A DNA stretch of 32,699 nt from Rachicladosporium sp. CCFEE 5018 (Eukaryota; Ascomycota; Dothideomycetes; Cladosporiales; Cladosporiaceae), in the NCBI GenBank assembly GCA_002077045.2, contig KZ111222.1:1-32699 (forward strand), in the 5' to 3' direction. The notes beneath the pieces are model-generated. The model was given only the letters and a program-made list of their open reading frames with translations, ran no database searches and was not told the DNA's origin. Within the stretch, counting starts at the first letter, position 1; each line of letters opens with the position of its first letter. Of the stretch, positions 1-7,911 are shown in pieces. A program made the translations under genes and the position numbers.

Positions 1-122
1 CTAGGATAGCTCTACTAGTACGTCTCTCCTCCCCTATAGTACTAGGTATTATACTAGTAATATCCTCTACTATATTAGTATTATCTATACTAGAACTACT
101 AGATATATCTCTATAGAGGAGG

Positions 123-1604
123 ATGTATACACCTAAGGAACAAGGAAGCGATCAAAGTGGAGGAGAAGAGAGTACTAGAGATAGGGAACAGCTACAGGAA
201 AGAGGAGGAGGACAGAGGGGAGTAGGAGGAAGCCAGGGGTTCCCCCTACAGCAGAGGAAGACACCAACTCAACAACACCAGAGCCTGGACACCCAGACAG
301 TTCAGGCACTCCAGAAGGACATCACAGAAGCCTGTGAAGGACAAGACTTGCATGCTAGGGCATATAAGATCCTGCTCCAGAAGGCTGCCCAAGTCATTAA
401 CATCCTCCAAGCCAAGACCTCAAGACAACAACAACAGAGCCCAAGTACCAACCTCCTCCTCCAGGAGATCAAAGACTTCAGAAAGGAGTTCCAGAGGAGC
501 ACCCTCCAGAGACAACAGAGCCAGCAGAGCCAGCAGAGAACCTGGGCAAGAGTTGCAGCTAAAGAACAGCCTATAGGGGTTACAGTCAGGATCCAAGACC
601 CAGAGGAGCGCAAGGAGATTGCAGGACTCTCCTGTGAGGAGCTAGTGAAGAGAATTGGGAGGAGGGAAGTTATTGGGGCAAAGCAAACAGGGAGTGGTAG
701 CATTAAGGTGTTCACAACAGGACAAGAGGCTAGGAAGGAGCTTGAGAAGACAAAAAGCTGGACTGAAAGGCTTGCACCATCAGCAAGGATCACAGCCCAG
801 GCATTTCAGGTTCTGGTACATGGGATACCACTTAGCTTCAGCCCCACAGAGGAGAGCCAACTCAAGGAGCTACAGAAGGAGAACCAGGCTATAGCACCTG
901 GGAGTGAGATTCTGAGAGCAGCTTGGCTAAGGAAGAAACATAACCCAGGACAGACACATAGCTCAGTCATTCTCTGGCTCAACACAGGAGAGCAAGCCAA
1001 CAGAATCATCAACAAGGGGCTGGTCTGGAAGGCAGAGCTCAAGACCACAGAGATCTTCAAGTCTAACTTCAGAATCATGCAGTGCTTCAAGTGCCAGGGC
1101 TATGGGCATGTGGCACCAAACTGTACAGCTAGACAGAACTGTGGCAAATGTGCACAGGACCACAACACAAAGGAGTGCACAGCAACCACAGGAATGAGGT
1201 GTGCAAACTGTGGAAAGAGACATCCTGCTTGGGATCAGAGCTGCCCTACAAGAATTGCAGCCCAAGCTAAGGCCACATCAATGAGGACAGGGGATGCAGG
1301 CCAGTACCAGACAGAGGAAGAGAGCCCCCAGAGCGGGGAAGAAGAGTGGCAAACTGCTAGCCAGAGGAAAAGGAAATGTGCTCCAGCACAGGAGGGCCAG
1401 AAGAGGCCAGTAGGCAGGCCAAGGAAACTTGACCAGCCTGAGGCAAATCAGCCAAAGATTGGGGACAAGATCCAGCACCAGACACAACAGACTAATCACA
1501 ATGCATTCAATAACCAAGGAGTTCAGAATATCACAATAGAAGCTACTCCAGCCCTAACCCAAACAGCTACAGAAGACATGGATACCACACCTTCCTCTCA
1601 ATGA
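123..1604 (+). CDS. LINE ORF1: gag-like nucleic-acid-binding protein, three zinc knuckles
   Basis: This 493-residue ORF1 protein of the LINE would coat the element RNA and form the ribonucleoprotein used for target-primed reverse transcription. The N-terminal third is rich in Gln, Ser and Arg and looks disordered or coiled. The middle (about 150-315) resembles the RNA-binding part of fungal LINE gag proteins. Around residues 321-376 there are three CCHC-type knuckles: CFKCQGYGHVAPNC, CGKCAQDHNTKEC and CANCGKRHPAWDQSC. The tail is basic and polar, including KRKCAPAQEGQKRPVGRPRK, a likely nuclear signal or AT-hook-like patch. The ATG at 123 follows the leader directly. The stop TGA overlaps the ORF2 start as ATGA. 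Arginine codons are almost only AGA/AGG, as expected from the absence of CpG. The frame has no breaks. Confidence 0.9.
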   Translation: MYTPKEQGSDQSGGEESTRDREQLQERGGGQRGVGGSQGFPLQQRKTPTQQHQSLDTQTVQALQKDITEACEGQDLHARAYKILLQKAAQVINILQAKTSRQQQQSPSTNLLLQEIKDFRKEFQRSTLQRQQSQQSQQRTWARVAAKEQPIGVTVRIQDPEERKEIAGLSCEELVKRIGRREVIGAKQTGSGSIKVFTTGQEARKELEKTKSWTERLAPSARITAQAFQVLVHGIPLSFSPTEESQLKELQKENQAIAPGSEILRAAWLRKKHNPGQTHSSVILWLNTGEQANRIINKGLVWKAELKTTEIFKSNFRIMQCFKCQGYGHVAPNCTARQNCGKCAQDHNTKECTATTGMRCANCGKRHPAWDQSCPTRIAAQAKATSMRTGDAGQYQTEEESPQSGEEEWQTASQRKRKCAPAQEGQKRPVGRPRKLDQPEANQPKIGDKIQHQTQQTNHNAFNNQGVQNITIEATPALTQTATEDMDTTPSSQ

Positions 1605-4600
1605 TTGACCACACTAAATGGACCATCACACAGTACAATGTCAACAAAAGCAAAGACAAGGTCCAGCACCACTTCCTCCAGGAGCTAGACCCACAGGTAC
1701 ACCAGGTAGTTGCTGTCCAAGAGCCATGGCTAAACCCAAACCCTGGACAACACACTACAGTCAAGCACCCAGCCTACCACCTTGTATTCCCACAGCATGC
1801 AAGGAGTAGGACCTGCATCTATATCAGCAAGGCCCTAGACATCACCCAGTGGAGAAGAGAAGAGACACCAGAGGCTGCAGGAGGTGACATCACCTCAGTC
1901 AGCCTGAACACCCAGCAGGGCAAGATCTGGGTTCACAGCCTATACAATCCTCCTCCACAATCACATAGCAGCCAGGAACCTGGCACCCTGGAATGGATCC
2001 CAGAGATCCTCTCCTTGGAGGGAGCTCACATCCTAATAGGAGACTTCAACCTTCACCACCCTAGGTGGGGAGGAAATGCTGTCTATACACACCACAACAT
2101 TGCAGATAGCTTGATTGGAACCACACAAAGCCTAGGGATGGATCTGGTCACACCCCAGGGCATGGTGACCTGGAAGACCAGAGGAAGTCAGAGCACCCTG
2201 GACCTAGCCTTTGTTTCACAGTCAATTTCAGACACAGTACTCAGCTGTCAGGTTGAAGAAGCCCTGGAATCCTCCTCAGATCACTTCCCAATCTGCATAG
2301 AGCTCAACATACAGCCCAGACAGAACAGGGATCCCCCTCTAAGGCCACAATGGAAGAAGGCCAACTGGGACATAGTCAACCTACAGCTTAAACTCAAGCT
2401 TCAAGACTGGAGCCAGCAACAGCTCTGTACTAGGGAGGACATTGACAATAGGGTGGACCAGATCACTACAGCTATTCAGGAGACAATCAGGGACTATATC
2501 CCACTAGCTAAGCCCTCTCCTATTGCACAGGGATACTGGACACTCCAGTGCTCAAAGGCAGTCAAAGAAGCAAGGCAGGCAAGAAGACAATGGACTGCCA
2601 GACAGACAGAGGAGAGCTGGATCCTATACAACCAAGCCACAAATAGGAAGAAGGCTCAGATTAGGAGAGACAAAGCACAGGGCTGGAGAATGGCTGTAGC
2701 TGAAGCAGCAAGGGACCCAAGCAAGATCTGGAAGCTAGGCAACTGGGCTAGGAAGGATCCTAAGGACATAAGTGCCCTACCACAGGTTCCTAACATTCTG
2801 GACAAAGCTGGAAGAGTGCAGGACACAGAGGAGGGAAAAGCCAGGGCCATGGCAGAGCACTTCTTCCCTCTACCAGTCCAGGCAGACATAAGTGACATCC
2901 CTAGCACAGCCTACCCAGAAGATATCACTAGCATCCCACAGAGCATAGGGGCAGCTGAGGTTGAGGACATCCTTAAGGGCCTACCAAGTGACAAGGCACC
3001 AGGTCCAGACAAGATCCCAAACAGATTCCTGAAGTACTGTAGGGACACACTAAGCAGGCCCCTAGCCATACTGTTCACAGCCTGTGTCACACTTGGGTAC
3101 CACCCCAGGCAATTCAAAGAGTCTAACACAGTAGTTCTTAAGAAGCCACAGAAGCCAAGATATGACACCCCTAAGTCATACAGGCCAATTGCTCTCCTCA
3201 ACACCCTAGGGAAGACACTAGAGAAGGCTATAGCCAACAGGCTCTCTAGAGCAGCTGAGACCCACAGCCTGTTCCCTAGAGAACAGATGGGAGCTAGACC
3301 ACAGAGGTCAACTCTCTCTGCAATTGAGCTCCTCACCGAACAGGTGTACACAATCTGGGGACAGGACAAGGGGCTTGTGGCCTCCATGCTTAGCCTGGAC
3401 ATCTCTGGGGCATTTGACAATGTCTCTCATGATAGGCTCATCCACAATATGAGACAGGCTGGGATCCCAGAGTGGCTTACAGACTTTGTTCAGTCATTCC
3501 TCCAAGAGAGGACCACCTCAATAATACTAGGAACAACCCAAGGCCCACAGATCCATACAGAGACTGGAATTCCCCAGGGGTCTACTCTATCACCAGTGCT
3601 GTTCCTTTTCTTTGTCAGGACTCTCCTGCCACTCCTAGATACCCCAAGGTCCTCAGCTGGGGGATTTGTGGATGACACAAACATCCTAGCCTGGTCTCAC
3701 TCTACAGAGGAGAACTGCAGAATCCTCACAGCTCAGCATAAGAAATGTGAAGAGTGGGCAAAGAAACATGGAGTCAAGTTTGCACTAGAGAAGTACCAGC
3801 TCATTCACTTCACTAGGGCCAGGAAGAAACACAACCTCAGGGCCACTATACAGATCCAGGGACACACTACCCAACCCTGCACCTCTCTCAGACTCCTAGG
3901 AGTCTACCTGGACCCAAAGCTCAAGTGGGGAGCACATGTCAAACAGATACAGCAGAAGGCAGAGATCCAGACACAGTCCCTAACTAGGCTCACATACTCA
4001 ACTTGGGGAGCAACTTTCCAGAAGGCCAAGACCCTCTATGATGTTGTAATCAGGACAGCTCTGACCTATGGAGCACAGGTCTGGGCTCAGCCTGACAAGA
4101 GAGGCAAGATCCCTAGCAGTATCACCAAACCAATCCAGGCTATCCAGACCAGGTGCCTTAGGACAATTACAGGTGCATACAAGACAACCAGCTCTAGGAT
4201 GGTACACCATGAAACAGCCACCCTGCCAATCCAGGAATACCTGACCCAGCTCAGGGTGCAATACTCAAAGGCCTCCTCAACACAACCAGCCCAGGACACT
4301 ATTCAGGCAGCTACAGCTAAGATTAGGAGAGCATACAATGGCAGCAAGAGGACACCACAGAGGGAGCTAGACCTAGTGACTTGGGGCACCATCCCAGAAG
4401 GCAGGCCTAGGGAGTCTGCACAGGAGAAGGCTAAGAGGATGGCCTATAGGACATGGGAGAGGAGCTGGCCAGCCCAGGACAACTACCCAGCTCATGACAG
4501 GAATCCTGCAGACCCAAGAGCATGGCAGGCTGCACACTTCTATAGGGACAAGGCAGGGAAGGAGAGGATGGACTTCAAAGACACTCCATCCAAACTACAC

Positions 4601-4981
4601 ATCAGCCTGAAGAGGGCACAGAGTAGCATTGCAACACAGCTTAGGAGTGGCCATATAGGGCTAAACTCCTACCTACATAGGAGAGGAGTTCTAGGAGTTG
4701 ACTCACCAAAATGCCAGTGTGGCTACCCCTCCCAGAATGTCAAGCACATGGTGATGAGCTGCAATTCCTGGGCACAAGGAAGAGGGGAGATCTGGAGGCG
4801 AGCAAAAGACAGATCATTCAGGGCAATGATGAATAACCCAGAGGATCTGAAGAGGATCACCCAGTGGATCCTAGATAAAGGATACATTGCACAGTTTAAA
4901 CTTGCAGAAGAGACTGAGAGGGAGCTAGAGAGGAGGGAGGAAGCAGGCAAGAGGAGGATGTTTGCTCAAGACAAGGAGTAG
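1601..4981 (+). CDS. LINE ORF2: AP endonuclease and reverse transcriptase
   Basis: This 1126-residue polyprotein nicks the target and copies the element RNA. The APE-type endonuclease occupies residues 1-231, with E41 in an QEPWL context, GDFN at 147-150 and SDH at 226-228. The reverse transcriptase shows PGPDKIP at about 468-473, YRPIALLNTLGK at 527-538, the catalytic aspartate in LDISGAFD (599-606), GIPQGSTLSP (657-665) and FVDD (689-692). The C-terminal region carries a zinc-binding motif C1038-x-C1040-x8-H1049-x4-C1054, as in zf-RVT tails. I see no RNase H domain between the reverse transcriptase and this motif. All key residues are present and the frame is open, so the enzyme could be active. 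Translation probably depends on termination-reinitiation at the ATGA overlap with ORF1. Confidence 0.93.
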   Translation: MIDHTKWTITQYNVNKSKDKVQHHFLQELDPQVHQVVAVQEPWLNPNPGQHTTVKHPAYHLVFPQHARSRTCIYISKALDITQWRREETPEAAGGDITSVSLNTQQGKIWVHSLYNPPPQSHSSQEPGTLEWIPEILSLEGAHILIGDFNLHHPRWGGNAVYTHHNIADSLIGTTQSLGMDLVTPQGMVTWKTRGSQSTLDLAFVSQSISDTVLSCQVEEALESSSDHFPICIELNIQPRQNRDPPLRPQWKKANWDIVNLQLKLKLQDWSQQQLCTREDIDNRVDQITTAIQETIRDYIPLAKPSPIAQGYWTLQCSKAVKEARQARRQWTARQTEESWILYNQATNRKKAQIRRDKAQGWRMAVAEAARDPSKIWKLGNWARKDPKDISALPQVPNILDKAGRVQDTEEGKARAMAEHFFPLPVQADISDIPSTAYPEDITSIPQSIGAAEVEDILKGLPSDKAPGPDKIPNRFLKYCRDTLSRPLAILFTACVTLGYHPRQFKESNTVVLKKPQKPRYDTPKSYRPIALLNTLGKTLEKAIANRLSRAAETHSLFPREQMGARPQRSTLSAIELLTEQVYTIWGQDKGLVASMLSLDISGAFDNVSHDRLIHNMRQAGIPEWLTDFVQSFLQERTTSIILGTTQGPQIHTETGIPQGSTLSPVLFLFFVRTLLPLLDTPRSSAGGFVDDTNILAWSHSTEENCRILTAQHKKCEEWAKKHGVKFALEKYQLIHFTRARKKHNLRATIQIQGHTTQPCTSLRLLGVYLDPKLKWGAHVKQIQQKAEIQTQSLTRLTYSTWGATFQKAKTLYDVVIRTALTYGAQVWAQPDKRGKIPSSITKPIQAIQTRCLRTITGAYKTTSSRMVHHETATLPIQEYLTQLRVQYSKASSTQPAQDTIQAATAKIRRAYNGSKRTPQRELDLVTWGTIPEGRPRESAQEKAKRMAYRTWERSWPAQDNYPAHDRNPADPRAWQAAHFYRDKAGKERMDFKDTPSKLHISLKRAQSSIATQLRSGHIGLNSYLHRRGVLGVDSPKCQCGYPSQNVKHMVMSCNSWAQGRGEIWRRAKDRSFRAMMNNPEDLKRITQWILDKGYIAQFKLAEETERELERREEAGKRRMFAQDKE

Positions 4982-5151
4982 GAGCAGAGCTGGCACACAG
5001 CCTAGTGTACTTCTAGAAGGCAAACCAAACATAAGAGCAAGATAGGAGACAGGATTGGGGGTTTTTACTACTACGAGCAGTTTCCCTCTTAGACAGTTTA
5101 TAGGATAGTTTCCTGCATGGGCTACTAGAGCACCAAATCAGGCGTATGAAT

Positions 5152-5166
5152 TCTTATCTTATCTTA
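5152..5166 (+). repeat. (TCTTA)3 simple-repeat tail of the LINE
   Basis: Three perfect TCTTA units are followed by TA at the point where base composition changes abruptly from CpG-free to RIP-like. LINEs often end in short simple repeats made during target-primed reverse transcription, so I take this as the 3' end of the element. Confidence 0.6.
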
Positions 5167-5168
5167 TA

Positions 5169-5420
5169 TAGCGTAATATATTCGCTAGAGACCGATTAAT
5201 ACGGACCTCGAGTTAAATACCGCTTAGGCAATATGTAAAGGATAGCTAAAAGATTGCCTTAACACTACGTAGACTATTAGAGCCGCGATTAATAGATTAT
5301 GCTAACTCGAATCCTTAACGTATTAACGCCGGAGCCTAGGCTATACGTTACGAACGGCTCTAGGGAGATATATGCGGCTCTTAGCTACGTCTAGGGCGGA
5401 CTGCAACCACTTATAATAAT
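5169..5420. other. RIP-mutated tract (5' part of the HET pseudogene)
   Basis: This stretch is rich in TpA (TATA, TTAA, CTAG, ATTAAT) and very poor in CpA and TpG, while CpG is common. That is the profile left by RIP (C-to-T in CpA on both strands). Read in the frame of the downstream HET gene it still gives recognisable HET residues, for example LTRILNV and YAALSYV-stop-GG, so it is mutated gene sequence and not an unrelated spacer. The mutation density drops sharply by about 5420-5530. Confidence 0.75.
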
Positions 5421-6915
5421 AACAAAGAACAAGGGTAGATACTTGCAAGAAATCGCCCTACCAAAAATGCCTAAAACCATCCAAGATGCCGTCCGCGTCA
5501 CTGGGGAGCTTGGCATTTCCTATCTTTAGGTTGACTCTCTTTGCATCATCCAGGACGACCCTGCTGACAAAGACGCGGAGATCGGCCAAATGAGACACAT
5601 ATTTACCAATGCACACATAACCATCGTCGCGAGCAGCGCTTGTGGGGTCTATGAAGGCTTCCTCAGCCACCGCAAAGACGTACCGAAGATTGTCGGTAAA
5701 TTGCCCTTGCATTGCGCAGAACATGCCTGCCTTGGATCGATCCTTCGCCAGGAGAAAGACCTTATCCAGTACAACCCGAGTCAAGAACCTACCGAGGCCC
5801 GCGCCTGGTGCCTCGAGGAGAAGCTCTTATCGCCCCGTCAACTGATCTATGCCAGATCACACCTTCGCTGGCGTTGCCAGCAACGCATTGACTCCGATGG
5901 AGGACATCTCTGCAATCACTGGGGTGAATGCGCCCACGAGGGTGTTGGGCGTTGGTTGCGGATGCAACCAGGCGAGATGGCCGAGCTGTCCTACAGGGAC
6001 GACCTAGAGAAAGAGCTGTGGAGGACATGGGGTGAAATAGTGGAAGACTACACTCGCCGTGACACTACTAGATCGGAAGATAAGCTCAGGGCCATAGCTG
6101 GAGTCGCCAAAGCGTTTCAGCGCACTACCGGGGATGTCTATGTTTGGGGCCTATGGAAGCGGAATCTGGCAATTGAATTGCTGTGGCACGTCGAGTGGGA
6201 ACCTCAAGCACGACCTTTAGAGTACCGCGCACCCTCATGGTCCTGGGCCGCTGTCAAAACCATCGGAGAGAGTGTACTGACCACAAATGGGCCAAATCCC
6301 CTAGAAGTTGAGCCCAGATTTGCAGTGTTCGAGATGCCCACAGGTACGGCCAGGCTAAGTGTTGGTAGCAGTGAAGCCCGTCCGGGTCTTGTCGTCCGGG
6401 TTCGCCTGTGCATCGCCTTCTGGGATCCTTTCGAGTGTAAGCTCTACGAGGGTGCAAAGGAGCCAGTGGGGCCGGAGAGCCCCGCGCAGCTGCGCGAACG
6501 AGGGAAGAGTCGTGACATGCGCGACATTGGATATGCCTACCCCGACGCACTGGAGGACGAGAGCTCTTCCCCTGGCCACGTCATCTGCATGCTCGTTGCA
6601 AAACGAGTTAGTTTAAACTACACATCCGTATACGGTCTGGTCCTCGCCGAGGTGGAGAGTGGCGCCGTCTTCCGCCGGATCGGCATGTTTTGCGCTAGAA
6701 TCGCGCCGGCAGCACTCCCTGGTTTCTGGGGTCGCGAAGACGGCCTGCGTTGCAGAGCTCTCAGCTGGCCCCATCGCCCGCGCGAGAAGACGATGCGCAA
6801 CCGGCCCCTTGAATGGCTCCAGCGGATATTGCCGCGCAGGCCGTGGCCGGGTCCTCATCTGGACCCTTTTAGGTTGTGGCAGGGGATCGAGCCACGTACA
6901 ATTACGATTGTTTGA
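5260..6915 (+). pseudogene. HET-domain (heterokaryon incompatibility) protein, RIP-damaged
   Basis: HET-domain proteins trigger incompatibility or cell death after fusion of unlike hyphae. In one continuous frame I can read the family's landmarks: LTRILNV (usually PTRLLDV) near 5302, YAALSYV-stop-GGLQPL near 5371, PKTIQDAVRVTGELGISYL-stop-VDSLCIIQ near 5470, then an open frame of 441 codons from the ATG at 5590 (MRHIFTNAHITIVASSA, ARAWCLEEKLLSPR, APSWSWA). The TAG codons at 5392-5394 and 5527-5529 sit where the family has Trp, so both are TGG-to-TAG changes, which are CpA-to-TpA on the other strand. More stops lie at 5260-5295. No introns or frameshifts are needed. The 441-residue frame alone would lack most of the HET domain, so I call the locus a pseudogene. 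The extreme 5' end is missing, probably because the LINE lies there. Confidence 0.85.
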
Positions 6916-7586
6916 GCCCAGGGCGGCGGCGGCTTATAAGTTCTTGGGAGCGGTACATGTCTTTGCGTTTTTGCTCCGCTGAAGCGTTCCAGACCGTCAA
7001 GCCACTAGTATGCAGGACAAGGTCCCCACAGCGCCTAAACAAGCGTTGAGTCCCGAGCTGCAGATGCTATGCGCAACACCTCACTACTATAGCTCAATGG
7101 GATCGACCCTCTATTGATACTGACCCTAAAATTGCCTCCGAGTTGCCCCAAACACTCCCAAAACTTACCCGGACTCATCACATACACACTCTCCGTAGGA
7201 CGAGGTTTCTTCAGACGTACGTTGACGCCGCTATCCTCACCGCCATCATTGACCTCTGCCTGCGATTCCGCCGTTTTGATGTTCTCCCTGCACTGGCTTT
7301 CCCGCATGGCGCTTTCCGCTCCCTAGCCAGTATCCTCTCCAACATAACGCCGTTATAGTAACCCTAACCACCAAAATGCGACCCCCGCACAGGCCTCAAA
7401 CTTCAAAATCACGTCGCTGTGGTGGCCAAAATCACATCGCTATGGCGCGCACTTCCGACACACCTCCGGCCAATCTATATGCACATATGTGATCTGACAT
7501 GACATCAAAAATATCTGTCTCCTTGGAATTGTCATATCTGATGTTCTGCTGCTGCTGTACTGTGTTAACCAAATCTCACCACAGCG
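6916..7586. other. Stretch without a recognised gene
   Basis: Only short, overlapping open frames (up to 90 codons) occur here, and none resembles a family I know. Two things stand out: an 11-bp match to the telomere repeat (TAACCCTAACC, 7359-7369), and a short imperfect duplication of the type AAAATCAC(G/A)TCGCT(G/A)TGG around 7407-7445. The right end of the stretch is the 3' insertion boundary of the minus-strand LINE. Confidence 0.5.
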
Positions 7587-7598
7587 TGAATGAATGAA
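7587..7598 (-). repeat. (TTCA)3 tail of the minus-strand LINE
   Basis: On the plus strand this reads TGAA three times and abuts TGATTTATTCCGCC. On the element strand it is the 3' tail following AATAAATCA. It marks the element's 3' boundary. Confidence 0.6.
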
Positions 7599-7911
7599 TG
7601 ATTTATTCCGCCCGGCGCTAGCACCTAAAGGGCTCTGACTATGTATTACATAATCACTGCCTCACTTCGGCCTCAAATTGAAGTAAGCCCATCCATTTGC
7701 CCTTCCTCCGCTCACCTCTATCTCCTGCTCATTTCTGCTCATGTTTGACGGGATCTCGTGGTTAGTTAGTAGCACGTAGTCTTTGATGTCGTTTCTCCAA
7801 CTGTTCGTTATCCTATCATTGGCAAATGAAGCAATACATGCTGTCGGCACGAGGGTGCGTATAGGTTAGGTGGGCGGTTGTTTAGGTTAGTCTTCCAAGG
7901 CCTGGTCGCCT

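Larger units (their letters stand above)
1..5168 (+). mobile_element. LINE retrotransposon, near full length, intact ORFs (Tad1-like)
   Basis: This non-LTR retrotransposon consists of a short 5' leader (1-122, very rich in CTAG/CTA steps), a gag-like ORF1, an endonuclease-reverse transcriptase ORF2, a 3' UTR of about 170 bp and a short (TCTTA)3 tail. Both ORFs are uninterrupted, so the copy is either recent or maintained. The 5' end may lie beyond the window edge. Reading line by line I find only about five CpG dinucleotides in the 4.86 kb from 123 to 4981, although the GC content is near 50%; CpA and TpG are abundant. The flank to the right has the opposite profile (CpG present, CpA scarce). 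I could not identify a target-site duplication. The Tad1-like assignment rests on CCHC knuckles in ORF1, an AP endonuclease with reverse transcriptase in ORF2 and a fungal setting; the exact clade needs a tree. Confidence 0.9.

Noticed and set aside
302..793. Minus-strand open frame of 163 codons inside LINE ORF1
   Set aside because: It is a shadow frame of the gag-like ORF; the composition follows from the sense protein and no motif is present.
5590..6915. The 441-codon frame taken as a complete HET gene
   Set aside because: Homology continues upstream through in-frame stops to at least 5260, so the ATG at 5590 lies inside the domain.
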